DNA from: Perkinsus olseni
Taxonomy: Eukaryota > Perkinsozoa > Perkinsida
Direction: 5' to 3'
Length of the DNA: 64,000 nucleotides
Assembly: GCA_013115125.1 (NCBI GenBank)
Contig: JABANN010000056.1
Location: 27,769 to 91,768, forward strand
Shown here: positions 26,463 to 38,431 of the stretch, in pieces
How positions within the stretch are numbered: position 1 is the stretch's first letter
Layout of the letters: each line of letters starts with the position of its first letter
Translations under genes and position numbers: made by a program
The notes under the pieces: generated by a model
The model's input: only the letters and a program-made list of their open reading frames with translations
Database searches by the model: none
What the model was told of the DNA's origin: nothing

Positions 26463-29400
26463 ATGGGGTTGCGGCATCGCGAGGACGCGGAGATAGCTGA
26501 CCTCGAGAACAGACTCATCATTGAGTGCCCTCGGGAGGTGAGTACCCCTTCGCCCAGTCTTCACTGCAGCTTGGTTGGTTAGGGCGAGAGTGTAGACCAA
26601 TTCGAGCGCCGAAGGGGACTGGTGGATGCAGAAGGAGAGGAGCATCAGCGATTCAGTAGGTGTGGGGGTATCTAAGGTTGAAGCATGATTATGTCATTGT
26701 CAGCAACGGGGCCTGTCCTCACCGGCCACGCCTTCGGTGAACTTCCCCTCTCTCGTAAAACCCAACTAGGTCTCAAAGACCACGGCTTCACGAAGCTTAC
26801 TCCGATCCAGAGGAGCGCCATCCCTTACGCCCTGGCCGGTCGAGATGTACTAGCCCCTTGCTGCTGCAGCGGGAGAGGTTCATGGTCCGCCTTGCAGGTC
26901 CTTGGCGAGGCTAGAACGGGCAGCGGCAAGTCCCTGGCCTTCATCATACCAGTCATCGAGAAACTCTACCGCATGAAGTGGAGTGCTGATGACGGTGTTG
27001 GTAGGGGTTGGGCTTCTACCGGTCCGCGTTGGAGTGCGTGTTCTCCCCTAGGTGCGGTTCTGATATCCCCTACAAGGGAGCTCTCGGCACAGATCTTCAC
27101 TGTGCTGCAGCAAGTTGGCAGCCATCACGACTTCTCCGCCGGCTGTGTCGTTGGTGGACGGAAGTTCCAGGAAGAGCAGAAGGTCTTCCCCTCCCTATCA
27201 ATAGTGGTCTGCACCCCTGGCCGACTACTGCAGCACATAGAAGAGACTGCTGGCAGCGACTTATCTAACGTACAAGTGTTAGTGTTGGATGAGGCTGATC
27301 GGTAGTGAAGCCTGGGCCCATGAGGTGCCGTGATGATGATGGTCAGGATCTTGGACCTTGGCTTCAAGAGAACGGTGGAGCTCATCCTGGACGCACTACC
27401 TCCCAAGCGCCAGACGCTCCTATTCTCTGCGACCATGCGTACCAGTGTTCAGCAGCTCGCTACGTTAGCATTGGATAATCCCGAGCTTCTATCCGTAAGG
27501 TCCCGGGTTCAATTCCTTCCGGAGGCATCCACATTCAGGTATCACGGAATCTCAAATCGGCCACTCCCACCGGACTGCGGCAGCTGTGCATGACAGTGAG
27601 GCTAGAAGAGAAGGTTAACTCCTTATTCACCTTCCTCAAAACTCACGCCCAAACCAAAATCATAGCGTTCGTCAGCGCCACGAAACAAGTAGGGCTCGTG
27701 GTTCAACCTCTCATTGGTTGGCATCCCCTCTGTGAGGTACGCTTCTTGTACGAGACCTTCCGACGGCTCAGACCGGGCCTGGCTGTGCTGGAGCTCCACG
27801 GTGGGATGTCTCTTGATAAGAGAATGAAGGTAGGGGGAGGCAGGCGAGAGGAGGTTCCTGTGACGGGAGTTCTGTGGCAGGTGTTTGACCAGTTCGCCTC
27901 GAAGGACAAGGGACTGTGTCTGATCTGTACTGACGTTGCAGCGAGGGGAGTAGACTTCCCACAGGTAGGGTCACTGCTTCTGTCTGTCTGTCCTCCACCA
28001 CCTCCGGTATCAGGTTGACTGGGTTATACAAGTGGATGCTCCTGATACCGCTGACACGTACATCCACAGGGTCGGCCGGACGGCCCGATTCGACCGAGAA
28101 GGCAATGCTCTCATGTTCGCTACCGAGGTAGGGTGCCAGCGGCCTCTACCACTCCATCCTGATTGTGGCCTTGTAGGTTGAGCAGGAGTCACTCTTGTCT
28201 GAGTTGGCGCAGAAGAAGGTGGATGTACGCGTCACCTCAATCAACAGGAGAAGGATGTTCAATGTAACGCCCAAGGGCCTGTTCTCCCTCGCTACCCACC
28301 GCTGCTTCAGATCACTGGTAAACTACAGAGCCTTCTTGCATCAGAGCCTGAGGTTAAGCATCTTGCCATAAAGGCGACACAGGTGGGTCGAGGAGGGCAT
28401 CAACTCGTCGGGAATTGCGGGTGCTCAGGTGTATGCACGCTCAGTGGCCCTAGCCGGCAGGACTAAACTCTCTGATGATGAGGTGGCTGCTTATGCCCAT
28501 AGCCTAGGTAATAGGAGTCTGGGGCTTGATCACGGTGATGGTCGCTGCTTGGATGGGATAGGTCTTCACGAGGCACCTCCGGTGACTCTGCCGACGCAGG
28601 AGGAGTTGACAAGCGGGAAGAAAAAGAAGAATATGTCGAAGTTGGAGGTAATGCAAGCGTCGTGGTGGAAGCTACTGTGCTACTGGCGGCCATGCGGGGA
28701 TGGAGCTCTCTTTAGCGATTGAAGGAGAAGATACGGCAGAAGAAGTTAGCCAAGAAGCAGAAGGAGATGGCCGGGGAGGCCGGGGAGGGGGAGGAGGACG
28801 GTGGATGGTCGCAGCTTGAAGAGGATTTGCAAGAAAAGAAAGGTAAGCGGCAAGTGGATTGAGAAGAATCTGTGTGAAGTAGAGGGGATCGAACAGCTGC
28901 GTGCTAATGGCGCCCTTGGTCATTAATTCCTCCGTATTTCTAGAGGGGTGTGGAATCTCAGTGGGTAATGTGTGGAGAATTTCGAGCGCCTCGAGATTTC
29001 CAAGTTGTCGATGCGTCCCGTTTCAGCTACGAAGCTGTCCAAGTTCGAACGTCGACAGAAGCGACAGCAAGAGCTCTTCGCTGCTCAAGGCCCTGACGGC
29101 CTCAGTGGAGAGGCCCAGGAGGGTGATGAGGAAGATGATGTTCTGGTGGGTCGTATGGGGAGCGCTGCGGTTGTATTAAACGCCTGCGTTACGTGTAGGT
29201 TACTGTGAACAAGGGGGATGATGCTCCTCTGGAGGAGGAACCAGCAACACAGGCTGAGGCTCGGGCACGCGACGCCGTTAAGAAGGGGCGGTTACGCGTC
29301 AGGAAGGACGGTAGGGGAGGGATCACGGTCGGGGCTACAGTAGATCTGGCACAGGTTCGATATACGTGAGAGGCACTGGTGGCCTTGGCAAGAACCAGCA

Positions 29401-29930
29401 TATGACCTTCGATGAGAGCGGAGATGAGGGGTCGGAGCGCGAGGAGGCTCAGGAGGATGAGGATGAAGAGAGTGAGATGAAGGAGGGAGGTGGTAGTCTG
29501 TGATGGGATGGCTGCTAGGTGCTGCCGCTGCCAAGAAGGCATTCGTAGAGTCCATGAGGCAGAAAGTAGAGGAGCGGGAGGAGGAGGATAAGAAGTTGAT
29601 GCAGGAGAAGGTGATGCGGGGGAGGGTTGGGATCGTCGAGGCAGGTGATGGCTCCATCCTAGGTTCGGGAGAAGCACCGGAAGATAAAGGAGAAGCTACG
29701 ACGTAAGAGGCCTGAGGGGGAGGATGAGATGGAGGAGGTTGGAGCCGTGCTGGCGAGTCCAGAGGAGGATAGCGACACTGCCGAGGATCACGACGGAGAA
29801 GGGTAAGATAACCGGAGCCTTGGGCCAAGCCTTCACGCTGGGTTGTTTCAGATCGGTGGAGCCACCTGCTAAGCGACAGCGAGGGGAGATGGCTGACCTC
29901 GAGGCGGAGGCGTTGAAGTTGCTGGGGTAG
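26463..29930 (+). CDS. DBP4: DEAD-box RNA helicase, DBP4/DDX10 type
   Basis: Nucleolar ATP-dependent RNA helicase family needed for small-subunit rRNA processing. The N-terminal exon has [18 protein letters not shown], the acidic coil typical of DBP4. Core motifs in order: Q motif [20 protein letters not shown]; motif I ARTGSGKS (Ser where Thr is usual); [24 protein letters not shown] in [11 protein letters not shown] in [42 protein letters not shown]. The C-terminal region has [16 protein letters not shown], the [13 protein letters not shown] stretch, and long Lys/Glu-rich segments, ending [12 protein letters not shown]. Many short introns; two (about 26848-26898 and 26996-27051) are read away because the motifs join cleanly across them. 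The start at 26463 is the ATG heading the first recognisable exon. Confidence 0.87.
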
Positions 29931-30529
29931 AGGAGGATGCTTGTGTCATCGCTAACGTCAACTACTGAATAACGTCGCTTTAATTGTAGTATACTGTTGC
30001 TCATACCAATACTACTACTTACCATCATCATCATAAAGTTCCTATCTGGAATTGTTTCTACGTCATCAGCCAGTCTGTTGACTTCATAGTGATGACGCGG
30101 ACAGCTGCGCAAGGAGAAGGGAACTGCATACCCGATCACCGCCCGTTGCAGAGTCATGCCCCGGGGGTGTGTGAACCGGACCACCTGTCCCTACCAAACC
30201 GCGGGTTGACGGTGACCGTCAGAAGGTCTGGGAGCCCTCAGCCAATATATACTGGCCACCCATTGTCTGGTAGCTCAGGCCACTGCAGTCTTCCTGGCTC
30301 GTCTCTCTGAAAGAGTGTCAGTGGCGTCGTTCTGTTCGGTCCGGCTCCTACGTTTTCAGTTTCCGTTTTTCCCTTCCTGTATCCTTCGTCCGCAAACTTT
30401 CCTCCAGATTTTGTCGATAATCTAATGCTGACTAATCGGGACGAGCGCACTTTCCACAAGAACATGTAGGCTGCAAAAGAGTAGCGCATTGATTCTGGTC
30501 CCTAGAGCCGGGTGAACGATGATTTCGCG
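29931..30529. other. Intergenic region
   Basis: Between the helicase stop and the first mitochondrial-carrier start. Holds a small inverted repeat (tgacggt/accgtca near 30206-30220). No gene is supported. Confidence 0.4.
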
Positions 30530-31461
30530 ATGTTGTGGTATGGCTCTTTTCGAAGGTTTGCATGCGGCAGTGCGATGGCTCTCACCGTGGGGATACTGAA
30601 CCCGATGGATGTGATAAAAGTGAGGATGCAGACCTCGACGACTACTCGGACGCTGTGGGCCACAGTGAAGAGCATTGTAGGCCCGCCCTTCCCTGCAGGA
30701 ATCCATATGACTCTCCTCAGTTGCACAGGGACGGTGTGAAGGGGCTATTCCTGCCTGGCTTGAAGTCCTCCATGGCCTCCGACTTCGTCAACGGGGCCTT
30801 CCGAGTCGGCCTCTATCCCGAGGTCAAAGGCTTCCTGTCTTCCCTGTGTGACGTTCCCCCTACGAGCCTCCCCCTCTCCCTGGGCTCCTCCTTCCTCACC
30901 GGCATCGTCGGGTCGTTCCTAGGAAACCCTTTCGACTTGATAAAGATCAGGTCTCAGTACGAGGCAGGCCTCCTCGGTCCCGACGGACGCTACCTCACCG
31001 GTCGCTGTATCGGATCCAAGCCGACGTACCCCTCGGTGTGGACGGGCGTCTATTCCCTAATCAAAGATGGTACCTTGTTTCGAGGGGCCCATGCAACGTG
31101 TCTGAGGGCTGGCCTCGTGACCTGCGCACAAGTGTCCGGGTTCGAACAGACGAAGCGAGCGTGCGCGGAGTTGGGCCTGGAAGATGGCATCTTGACGCGT
31201 TTGGTCTCTGGTGTCATTTCTGGGCTCCTAGCAACCACAGTAGCTGCTCCCGTGGATCTGGTCCGAACGAGGCTCATGAGCTCCGCCACCTCCTCCCCAT
31301 CATTGACCAGTGCTGTGTCGAACATCATCAAGGCCGAGGGCGTCAGAGGGTTGTTCGTGGGTTGGACTGCCGCATACATGCGCATAGGCCCCCTCTTCTT
31401 CATTAGCTGGCCTCTCATTGGTCTCCTTAGGGAACAGGTGCTGGGGCTTCCACCGTTCTGA
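30530..31461 (+). CDS. Mitochondrial carrier family (SLC25-like) protein 1
   Basis: Inner-mitochondrial-membrane solute carrier, substrate unknown. Two exons, 30530-30676 and 30721-31461, separated by a 44-base phase-0 intron. The start MLWYGSFRRFACGSA runs directly into the first repeat. All three Px[DE]xx[KR]x[KR] signatures are present: PMDVIKVRMQT, NPFDLIKIRSQ and APVDLVRTRLM. After the second signature is an unusual matrix loop with GLLGPDGRYLTGRC. The C terminus GWTAAYMRIGPLFFISWPLI is typical of the third repeat. It is about 295 residues, normal for the family. A paralogue lies about 2 kb downstream. Confidence 0.85.
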
Positions 31462-31813
31462 TCCGTACGTCTGTCCAGTCGGTTCACGCTGCACTCGACA
31501 GCCCGCGAGGATGCTCCAAGATGGAGCTCTCAGTCAACACTGCATGGGGTAACAAAGTTTCTGTGCTCCTTCACTTGTCGTTGGTGGGTGTTATTTAGCG
31601 TGCGTGCAGATGGAGATGTATCCTCAGCCACCAACTGCTCTCGGTGAAGGGGAGGTTCCCAGCCCAATGTCGTGGCGGAGTGGGGAGGGTCCCACGTAGC
31701 CTCTGCCTGTGACGCGCCGCGAGCCACGATTCGGAACACGCAACTCCGATGTCGATTTTTGCTCCTACCCTACCGATTTTCCTGTAAATTTGTGACGACA
31801 CGTGGAATGAGGT

Positions 31814-32209
31814 ATGAAGGTCCCAGTTGGTTTTTTGTACTCTGGGAAAACTCTGCAAGTGCTTCAACCATACGATACGAGTACAGGGGCGAGCGCTCTT
31901 TTCGCTGGCCCGGTGACGCAGGGCTCTACTCCGGCTGCCATATTCCGGCACCACCGTAGTGACGTTTTCATGATTTTGCTGCAGCGCGCCTCAAGCAACC
32001 ACCCCATTCAATATGAAGCTTATGTCATCAAGTTCATGACAACAACCGTTGTTGAACAACGTCACAAGTTAGTGGAGTCGATCAGGACGACAGTTCTGCA
32101 GGGGCCCATGCTAGATACTCCAGCTGCGCACTATGCTATACCCTTTGGCCAACACGTTCACTGTTTGAACCAAATCATAGCTGCTTACTCTAATATCACC
32201 ACTTATTAA
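31814..32209 (+). CDS. Hypothetical protein, weak support
   Basis: An uninterrupted 131-residue frame starting at an ATG (MKVPVGFLYSGKTLQVLQ) and ending in TAA. No domain, signal peptide or paralogue is recognised. It lies between two related carriers, where nothing else explains the open frame. It could be chance. Confidence 0.25.
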   Translation: MKVPVGFLYSGKTLQVLQPYDTSTGASALFAGPVTQGSTPAAIFRHHRSDVFMILLQRASSNHPIQYEAYVIKFMTTTVVEQRHKLVESIRTTVLQGPMLDTPAAHYAIPFGQHVHCLNQIIAAYSNITTY

Positions 32210-33603
32210 CTGCACTTACATTTTCCCTCTCCCCCGCTATCTCTCACTTTCAGGGGAAAAAGCCAATGGTTCGGGCCCCAAGGGGCTGAGCTCCTGCGGT
32301 CAATTCGCTAATGATAAGCGGCTAGTCCTCAGTTGTCTACCCTTCGGTCTCCGTCCTCCTTGAACCACCGTTCATTTCCATCGTTATCAACTCATGTCCG
32401 TCAACAACAAAACATTGAGCGGACATCGTATTGTGCATCACATGCCTGTGCAGTGGAGTGTTCTCCCCATGGTTATTTCATGGCTCAACGGTGGACTGCT
32501 GTGGGTCATCACTGATGACTCATCAGAGTCCAATTGATCGGACGAGCTTCCCATACAATGAAGTGCTCCACTAGCCAGGCTCACTATGTTGATACATCCG
32601 TGAGCCCTTTCGCGGCGGACCTCTGACTCGCTGACAACAGCGACTTTCATGCAGGTCGCATGATATTTAGTTACAGTTATCCCTGTATTGCCGACCCTGT
32701 ACAATATATCAGCTCGCTGATCAGCTCCCCGTATTCGAAAGCCCAACCGGGTCCGCCTTGCCACATGGAGGCTATTCATCTCCCCCTTCGTCTCTAGCTT
32801 TGGTCGAGAAAGTTGATGTTGCTCATACCGTAGAGTTGGGAAAGAATTATTCATTCTTGTCGACCTGCTGTGCCCGGCGCTCCCGAGCGATCGTGGGGCG
32901 CCGGGCACAGCTTCATTACGTAGTACTTGAAAAGGGAGGAAAAAGGTCCACAATCGCGGCGCCTCTTGGGAAAAATCCATGACACTATACAGCCACCCGG
33001 CAGCTTATACATCGGTCCAATAGTCTATCTTGATATGTACAATATTTAATGTATCGGGCACACTGTGCACATTTTCGGCATTCACTCTCATGTGGGATTT
33101 CTTTCACGATCCAAAGACCCATGAGTCTTTCGCGAACGTAAAATGAGCGGTAAACTACTTTCTCCGCCCGCCTTCCTCTCTGGCGCCGTGACAAGTAGCC
33201 CTAGGCATCTAGGTAGGCGTGCGGTCGAAGAGACGTCCTGAGACGCCAGACTCAACTGTCGAATGTGGTTTTCTTCTGCGGTAGCCTCTCCTGTCCTCCA
33301 CGTCTCTCCAGCTATCATATCGCAGCATTATAACCGATAGTATCGTTGCCGCCGTAAGCTCTGTATACCTTGACGTGTGTGCCGCTGATTTACGTTAGCT
33401 TGCCACCTTGCTTTCGCACGACGAACAGAACATTTTGAGCGCTCCATTGCTGACAGTTTTGTCTTTTAATATTTCTGGATCGATTCCTATAAACCTCACC
33501 AAGGTCACCCATCACGAGACTCGAGGAGCTCACCTTCATGCGCCCCACCTGGATATGTAGCCATCCCTCTTCTCTGCTACCAATAACTAGAGATACGCCT
33601 CAG
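32210..33603. other. Intergenic region
   Basis: No supported gene on plus. An uninterrupted minus-strand frame at 32438-32980 runs through the hairpin at 32867-32911 but has no homology or splice context I can support. The first exon of the second carrier may lie near 33540. Confidence 0.35.
32867..32911. repeat. GC-rich 14-bp inverted repeat
   Basis: Arms 32867-32880 and 32898-32911 are exact reverse complements (gctgtgcccggcgc), with a 17-base loop. It lies in a gene-poor spacer; function unknown. Confidence 0.92.
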
Positions 33604-34530
33604 GTTGTCCGGTGGGCTCGGTATCGCTGCGACAGCGGCGCTGCTGAACCCTGTTGAGGTTCTGAAGGTTAGGATGCAGACGCAACAGCCACGTGTGAGC
33701 CTGACTACCATCGTGAAGTCCACTGTAAGGACTATGTCTCCCTACATCGACATGGCACTACGCTCATCGTAAGGTTCAAGTTGTCTATGCAGGTCAAAGA
33801 TGACGGCCTGTTTGGGATATGGAGAACGGGGGTACGTTACGTCATCGCCGCTGAATTCGTTAATGGATGTCTTCGCATTGGTTTGTACCCGTCCATCAAG
33901 AAGTTCTACTCCGATACCTCCAGCCTCGACTCGGCTTCGTTCCCGGTCATTCTGGCAGCTTCCCTCACCAGTGGTCTCATCGGCTCCTGCAGTACCACAC
34001 CTCTCGATCGGCTGAAGATTCGTTCCCAATACGAAGGAGGTTTGAAGGGGCCCGATGGCCGCTACGTTACCGGTCGGTGCGTCGGCGCGAAGCCTTCGTT
34101 TGACTCTGTTGTTGACGGTCTATCTAAGAACTACGCTGCTGGGGTTCTCTTCAAAGGAGTGGTGGCTAGTTGCGCTCGGGCAAGCCTCGTGACCGGTGCC
34201 CAGATAACAACTTATGAGACTACTAAACGTACTCTCAAGGGCTATGGAGTTGAAGAGGGGCCTCTGTTGTCAGCCATAGGCGGTATGACAGCCGGCCTGG
34301 TGGCCTCTACCGTTGCTGCTCCCGTCGATGTAGTTAGGACAAGATTAATGAGTACTGGTGAATACAACACCGGTCTCGAAGGGGCTATCAGGATTCTGCG
34401 ACAAGAGGGTCTCCGAGGGCTCTGGAGGGGATGGACAGCTGCTTACATGCGCCTTGGCCCATTCCTCCTCATCAGCTGGCCCACCATAGAATCCATACGC
34501 CGCCACGTCTTTGGTTTGCGCAGCTTCTGA
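33604..34530 (+). CDS. Mitochondrial carrier family (SLC25-like) protein 2
   Basis: Paralogue of the carrier at 30530-31461, with the same intron position (phase 0, here 33725-33792). Exons seen are 33604-33724 and 33793-34530. The initiating exon was not found, because a stop lies in frame just upstream of 33604. Signatures are NPVEVLKVRMQT, TPLDRLKIRSQ and APVDVVRTRLM. The second signature has Arg after the Asp, where the first carrier has Leu. The matrix loop GLKGPDGRYVTGRC is shared almost exactly with carrier 1. The C terminus is GWTAAYMRLGPFLLISWP. Substrate unknown. Confidence 0.8.
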
Positions 34531-35311
34531 TATATCCCTCCAACCCTTTGTAGCTCTGTTGGAGACTCGCTCAGCATCATACACCGTGAATCTCCTGTCA
34601 CTCGAGGTCGCTTGTTACTAGCGGGTTCGAATGCTAGTGGAGTACTTGTACACATGCTGGTAGTTTTTCAACTGTCTGTTGATTCGCGTTTCGATGTTTG
34701 AGTAACAGGTTGAGTTCTTCCAACTTCGCTTCGGCTCACCTCCCAGTATACCCGCGAAAATCATAGCACTGCTTTAAATCCGCGCGAGCGGCTTAGCTGC
34801 TGCACATACAACTAGGGCTTGGCGCGCTGTGGTTTCAATTTAGTAGGCATTTATTAATATTTCAAGTTATCATCATAATGGGCTCGACCGTATATACACA
34901 TCCCTACGACTGTAACTGTGATCAGTGCTTGAGCCCGAGTAGCCGTCCGAAGCCTCGAGTCATCACTTTCGATCGACCAACCCCTCGCCAATGCATGCGA
35001 GCAAGAGCCGTAAGGCCGCCTACTTCACTCAGTCCCTAGCTCATCTTTAATGAAAATGTTGAACACGCTCGCGTAATCCGTGGAGTACGCGAGCAGGTTC
35101 GGAACTCGGTCATGACCTTTGATACGTCCAATGCGAACGTATCTTATCTTAAGTTCTACATGCTCCTCTCCTACTTTATATGAGACTCGAACGTCTAATC
35201 AACATGACCGAACCTTGACTAGACTCATGACTAGGATTTTAACATCGTGTTATCACTCAGCTGGTTCATCACGTAGTCTCTCTGCTCTTGCGGTGCATTC
35301 GTTCATCGGTC
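34531..35311. other. Intergenic region
   Basis: No supported coding sequence. Contains a 9-bp inverted repeat at 35067-35075/35086-35094. Confidence 0.4.
35067..35094. repeat. 9-bp inverted repeat
   Basis: gctcgcgta (35067-35075) pairs with tacgcgagc (35086-35094), with a 10-base loop. Intergenic; function unknown. Confidence 0.85.
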
Positions 35312-35714
35312 ATGGTCGTCGTGAGTACGACTTCTCATGGATTAGTCTGTCCTCAGGTAATTGCTTGTTGGATCGCCCTGGGTGTTGTCTACTTCCTAGT
35401 CCATCGTCGTTTGGTAGCAGTAGATTCCCAGCATCAGCCACCTCTACAATTCTGAGTTTCTCCACGCCAATTCCGCGTTCTCTTCGGCGGTGTATCAACG
35501 GTATGTGTTCCGCTTACTTGTGGCGCGTCAGGGATTCACTGAACTCATCAATTGCAGAACTCGGGCCGAGATGGCTACGGACTCACTCATAGACAATGCT
35601 TCCGTTTATTCGTGGTTGGCGAGGTGGGCCCGCAAAACTGATCGGTTAGTCGGCGCGACCCACGTGTCACCGCACGGAAGCAACACGACACCGAAATGCC
35701 GATTGATGGCTTAG
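35312..35714 (+). CDS. Small multi-exon membrane protein, unidentified
   Basis: A short exon (MVV) is joined across a 36-base gtgagt...ctcag intron to VIACWIALGVVYFLVHRR, a single membrane helix followed by basic residues. Further exons read NSEFLHANSAFSSAVYQ and, after an attgcag acceptor, TRAEMATDSLIDNASVYSWL, ending KCRLMA and TAG. The last junction is phase-consistent (CG|A). The junction near 35410 is unresolved. No family is recognised. Confidence 0.4.
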
Positions 35715-35940
35715 CACCAGTGAACGGGAAAAACTCTAGTCTACCTCACGGTAGTTTCTAGCCATTTGGGACACTCTGTCTCTATCCCGCTGGGCGGGCG
35801 CCGAATTCGTAAGAAAAAATGTTCTGTCAGAGGGGGCTCTCAACTGCAGCATAGGCGAACCTTTATCTTGGCACGAAGCGAGTCCCATCCGAGGCAACGT
35901 CTCTGCATCGCAGCCGTGGGTATTGAATTCAGTTTTATCA

Positions 35941-37563
35941 ATGGCCAAGTCCTCCACTTCTCCACAACGGAAGTCTCCTAAACCGGTCGACCGCAGTGGT
36001 GCCAAACACTCGGCTGTGGGTCCAGCCAGGCCTGTGGTGCGGACCTTCTCTTGTTTGACCTACGTGATGGCCATCACAGTGGTCCTCATGTCCGCCCTCT
36101 TCTATAGGGTTTACTACCAGGTCATGTCTATGAATGTGGCCCTGGAGAGCATCCCAGAGACTGTACAAGGGAGCAAGGTACGCGCTGATGCCAATAACAG
36201 CTTGCTCAGCTCTAGTCTTGTTAGTGTCGTGAGATTGAACCCCCAAGCGAGGTGGAGAACATCGGCGGTATGCAAGATGTCGAGTTTGTTGGAGATGGTA
36301 CCTGGGCTATCGTGTCTAATATGGACCCGATAATGACGTTCAAGATGGGCCCTGTTCCAAAGGCGACGTGAGAGCTCGGAACGTCGCTAAGAAACTCATG
36401 CCGTCCTCCTCAGTTTTCCACTCTTCGCCCTGGACGTCAACACCGAGGCTCTATCTCCTCTCCCGATGAATGGTTTTCCTGCCGGTGTCTCCTTCCGTCC
36501 CCACGGGATCTCCTACCATAAGGAGACCTCTACGCTCGGTGTGGTCAATCATGCTTGGGCTCATGGTGGTGAACGCGTGGAGTTTTTTAAAGTTATTTTC
36601 GAAGGGCAGCGACCGGCGGCTTTACAGTACATGAAGTAAGGCGCGATGAGTCGAGCCACTGAACCACACCTTTCCTGGCAGGTCCATCGTCTCACCTATG
36701 ATGGGTCACGGCCAGTTGAATGACTTGCAAATACTCGAGGTCGAGCCTGTTGTGAAGTTCTACGCTACGAAGTGGTGGGGGCATCCGTTGGGGGATGACA
36801 ATGGTGAGGATCCACCGTCCACAGCTAGCACGGCCGAGAGGTGCCTTTTTTAGGTCCCAATGTATTCGCTAAAGCACGCTTTGTTGGTGGCTTAATCCTA
36901 GGCTTGAATTCTTGCACTATCCTCTATTGCGAAGGGGAAAAATGCCGGGAGACTGGTGACGCTGTGCCGGGCTACAACGGAATATACATCTCCCATGATA
37001 GGTAGGCCACCCTCATCGAGCAGGGGCTCAAACCCATCCACGAGTTCTTCTCTACTAAAGAATTCCGGTTGTTGTCTTCTGGCACGTTAGGGAGTCTCGG
37101 AGTTCCCAAGCGTCGATTCAGGTCCAAACTCGCAGCAGTAGTCCTCGGCGACCACGGTCTCAATCTGTTTGATATCCTTCCCAACGGCGACCTCCGCACC
37201 ATCGGTCATGTCCATGTCGGCTTGCCACTCGATAACATCTATCCCGACATCGAACGGTCCAGTGCTGGAAAGCAGGTTTTCTACACCGCCGGTATACGGA
37301 GGGGTATCGACCTGCTGTATGCTACCGAAAGCCTCGGTACGGCCAACATCACTCGAGGAGATGTGGCCATCCCAACCCACGCCCGACGTGTTACCATTGA
37401 GTGGGGCGACGACAACAGCAACTCTTCGTTTTCAGTGGAGGAACTCTTCTCTACTCGAGCTAGGCATAATCTGGGTGCCTGGAGTGTCTTTGCCCGGGCA
37501 CCTAAGTCTGACAAGTTCATCATTGGTTCGTTTCTTGAGGCGGGTTTACTCGTTTGTGACTGA
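35941..37563 (+). CDS. Paraoxonase/arylesterase-like type II membrane protein
   Basis: Calcium-dependent beta-propeller esterases/lactonases are the nearest family. The first exon (35941-36177) gives a basic cytosolic tail and one membrane helix (TYVMAITVVLMSALFY). Then come 36252-36367, 36414-36635, 36682-36803, 36902-37001 and a long last exon ending at 37563. Paraoxonase-like landmarks are VRFRPHGI-type SFRPHGISYHKETSTLGVVN and GGERVEFFKV, then GHGQLNDLQILEVE with the Asn-Asp pair of the calcium site. YNGIYISHD, FIIGSFLEAGLLVCD and a VGLPLDNIYPD blade follow. The region after 37001 is clearly coding, but the exact junction there (a possible 22-base intron) does not keep frame in my reading. 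Single-pass anchoring would place the enzyme in the lumen or outside the cell. Confidence 0.7.
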
Positions 37564-38431
37564 CAAATTGCTATATCTATTAATAGGCTGCCTCCCTTTC
37601 GTATGACCTGTACAAGACAGCAATTTGGGTAGGAATACCATGTCGGCATCCGGCAGTTGAGTAATATGATTATGAATTCGTTACTATCGCTTATATTTAT
37701 TGCTTCTTATGGAGCCTTTTATGCTTTGCGTTCATTGATTCCCACGGACAACAGCCAAGCACTCGCCATATCGCCATATGGTAGTTAGTAACCTCTGCCT
37801 TTATTAAACGTACACGTTTCCCGCACAACACGAATGGGGAAGGTGTGACCGCCGCTCACTCGTGGCGCTCTTTGCACTCTCGAGAGCACCGTCATCACGC
37901 GGCCATCGAGGCTGCGAGGATGTAGAAGGAACATCATGAGGCTCATATCGAAAGCAACTCACACCCGATTGCTCTACACTTCTGCACTGACCAACACAAG
38001 ACACAGCATGGTGGACATCGATTTTGGTAGGTGATAAGCATAGTCATGCTTTCAAGTGACTAAACACAGTCATGCAGCCGCTCATCGAGCCGCAGCAGTC
38101 GTCATTGACGACTTGTCTGGATACGAATGATAATACAGAAAGCAGGACCCGTCCCTCTGCGCCTAAGACCTGCCTGGCGAGTAACAGCGACTGGCAGATA
38201 ATAAAAACCTCAGGGGACCAAAACCCCATGAGTGTGCATGCCGGGAGAGGGCACCTACTATGACAATAAAGAGACCTTCAACGACCAACACGGCTACTAC
38301 TACCTCCACGTTAGTGCCCTTCTCCTTTTCTCTCTGAGTACCCACATCCGTCTCCAGTAAATCATCCGTTAGTTGCAATCTCCAGGGCCCAAGTACCTTA
38401 TTAGAGGATCATAGCATTAGCCGGAGGCTGC
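37564..38431. other. Intergenic region between convergent genes
   Basis: Between the ends of the paraoxonase-like gene and the minus-strand secreted gene. Short open frames only; no supported gene, repeat or RNA. Confidence 0.4.

Noticed and set aside
27500-27525. A tRNA-like B box (ggttcaattcc)
   Set aside because: It lies in a helicase intron with no matching A box or cloverleaf upstream.
32438-32980. Long uninterrupted minus-strand frame of 180 codons
   Set aside because: No domain, paralogue or splice context, and it runs through a hairpin. Probably chance.
34615-34640. ggttcgaatgc resembling a T-arm
   Set aside because: The upstream 70 bases do not fold into a tRNA.
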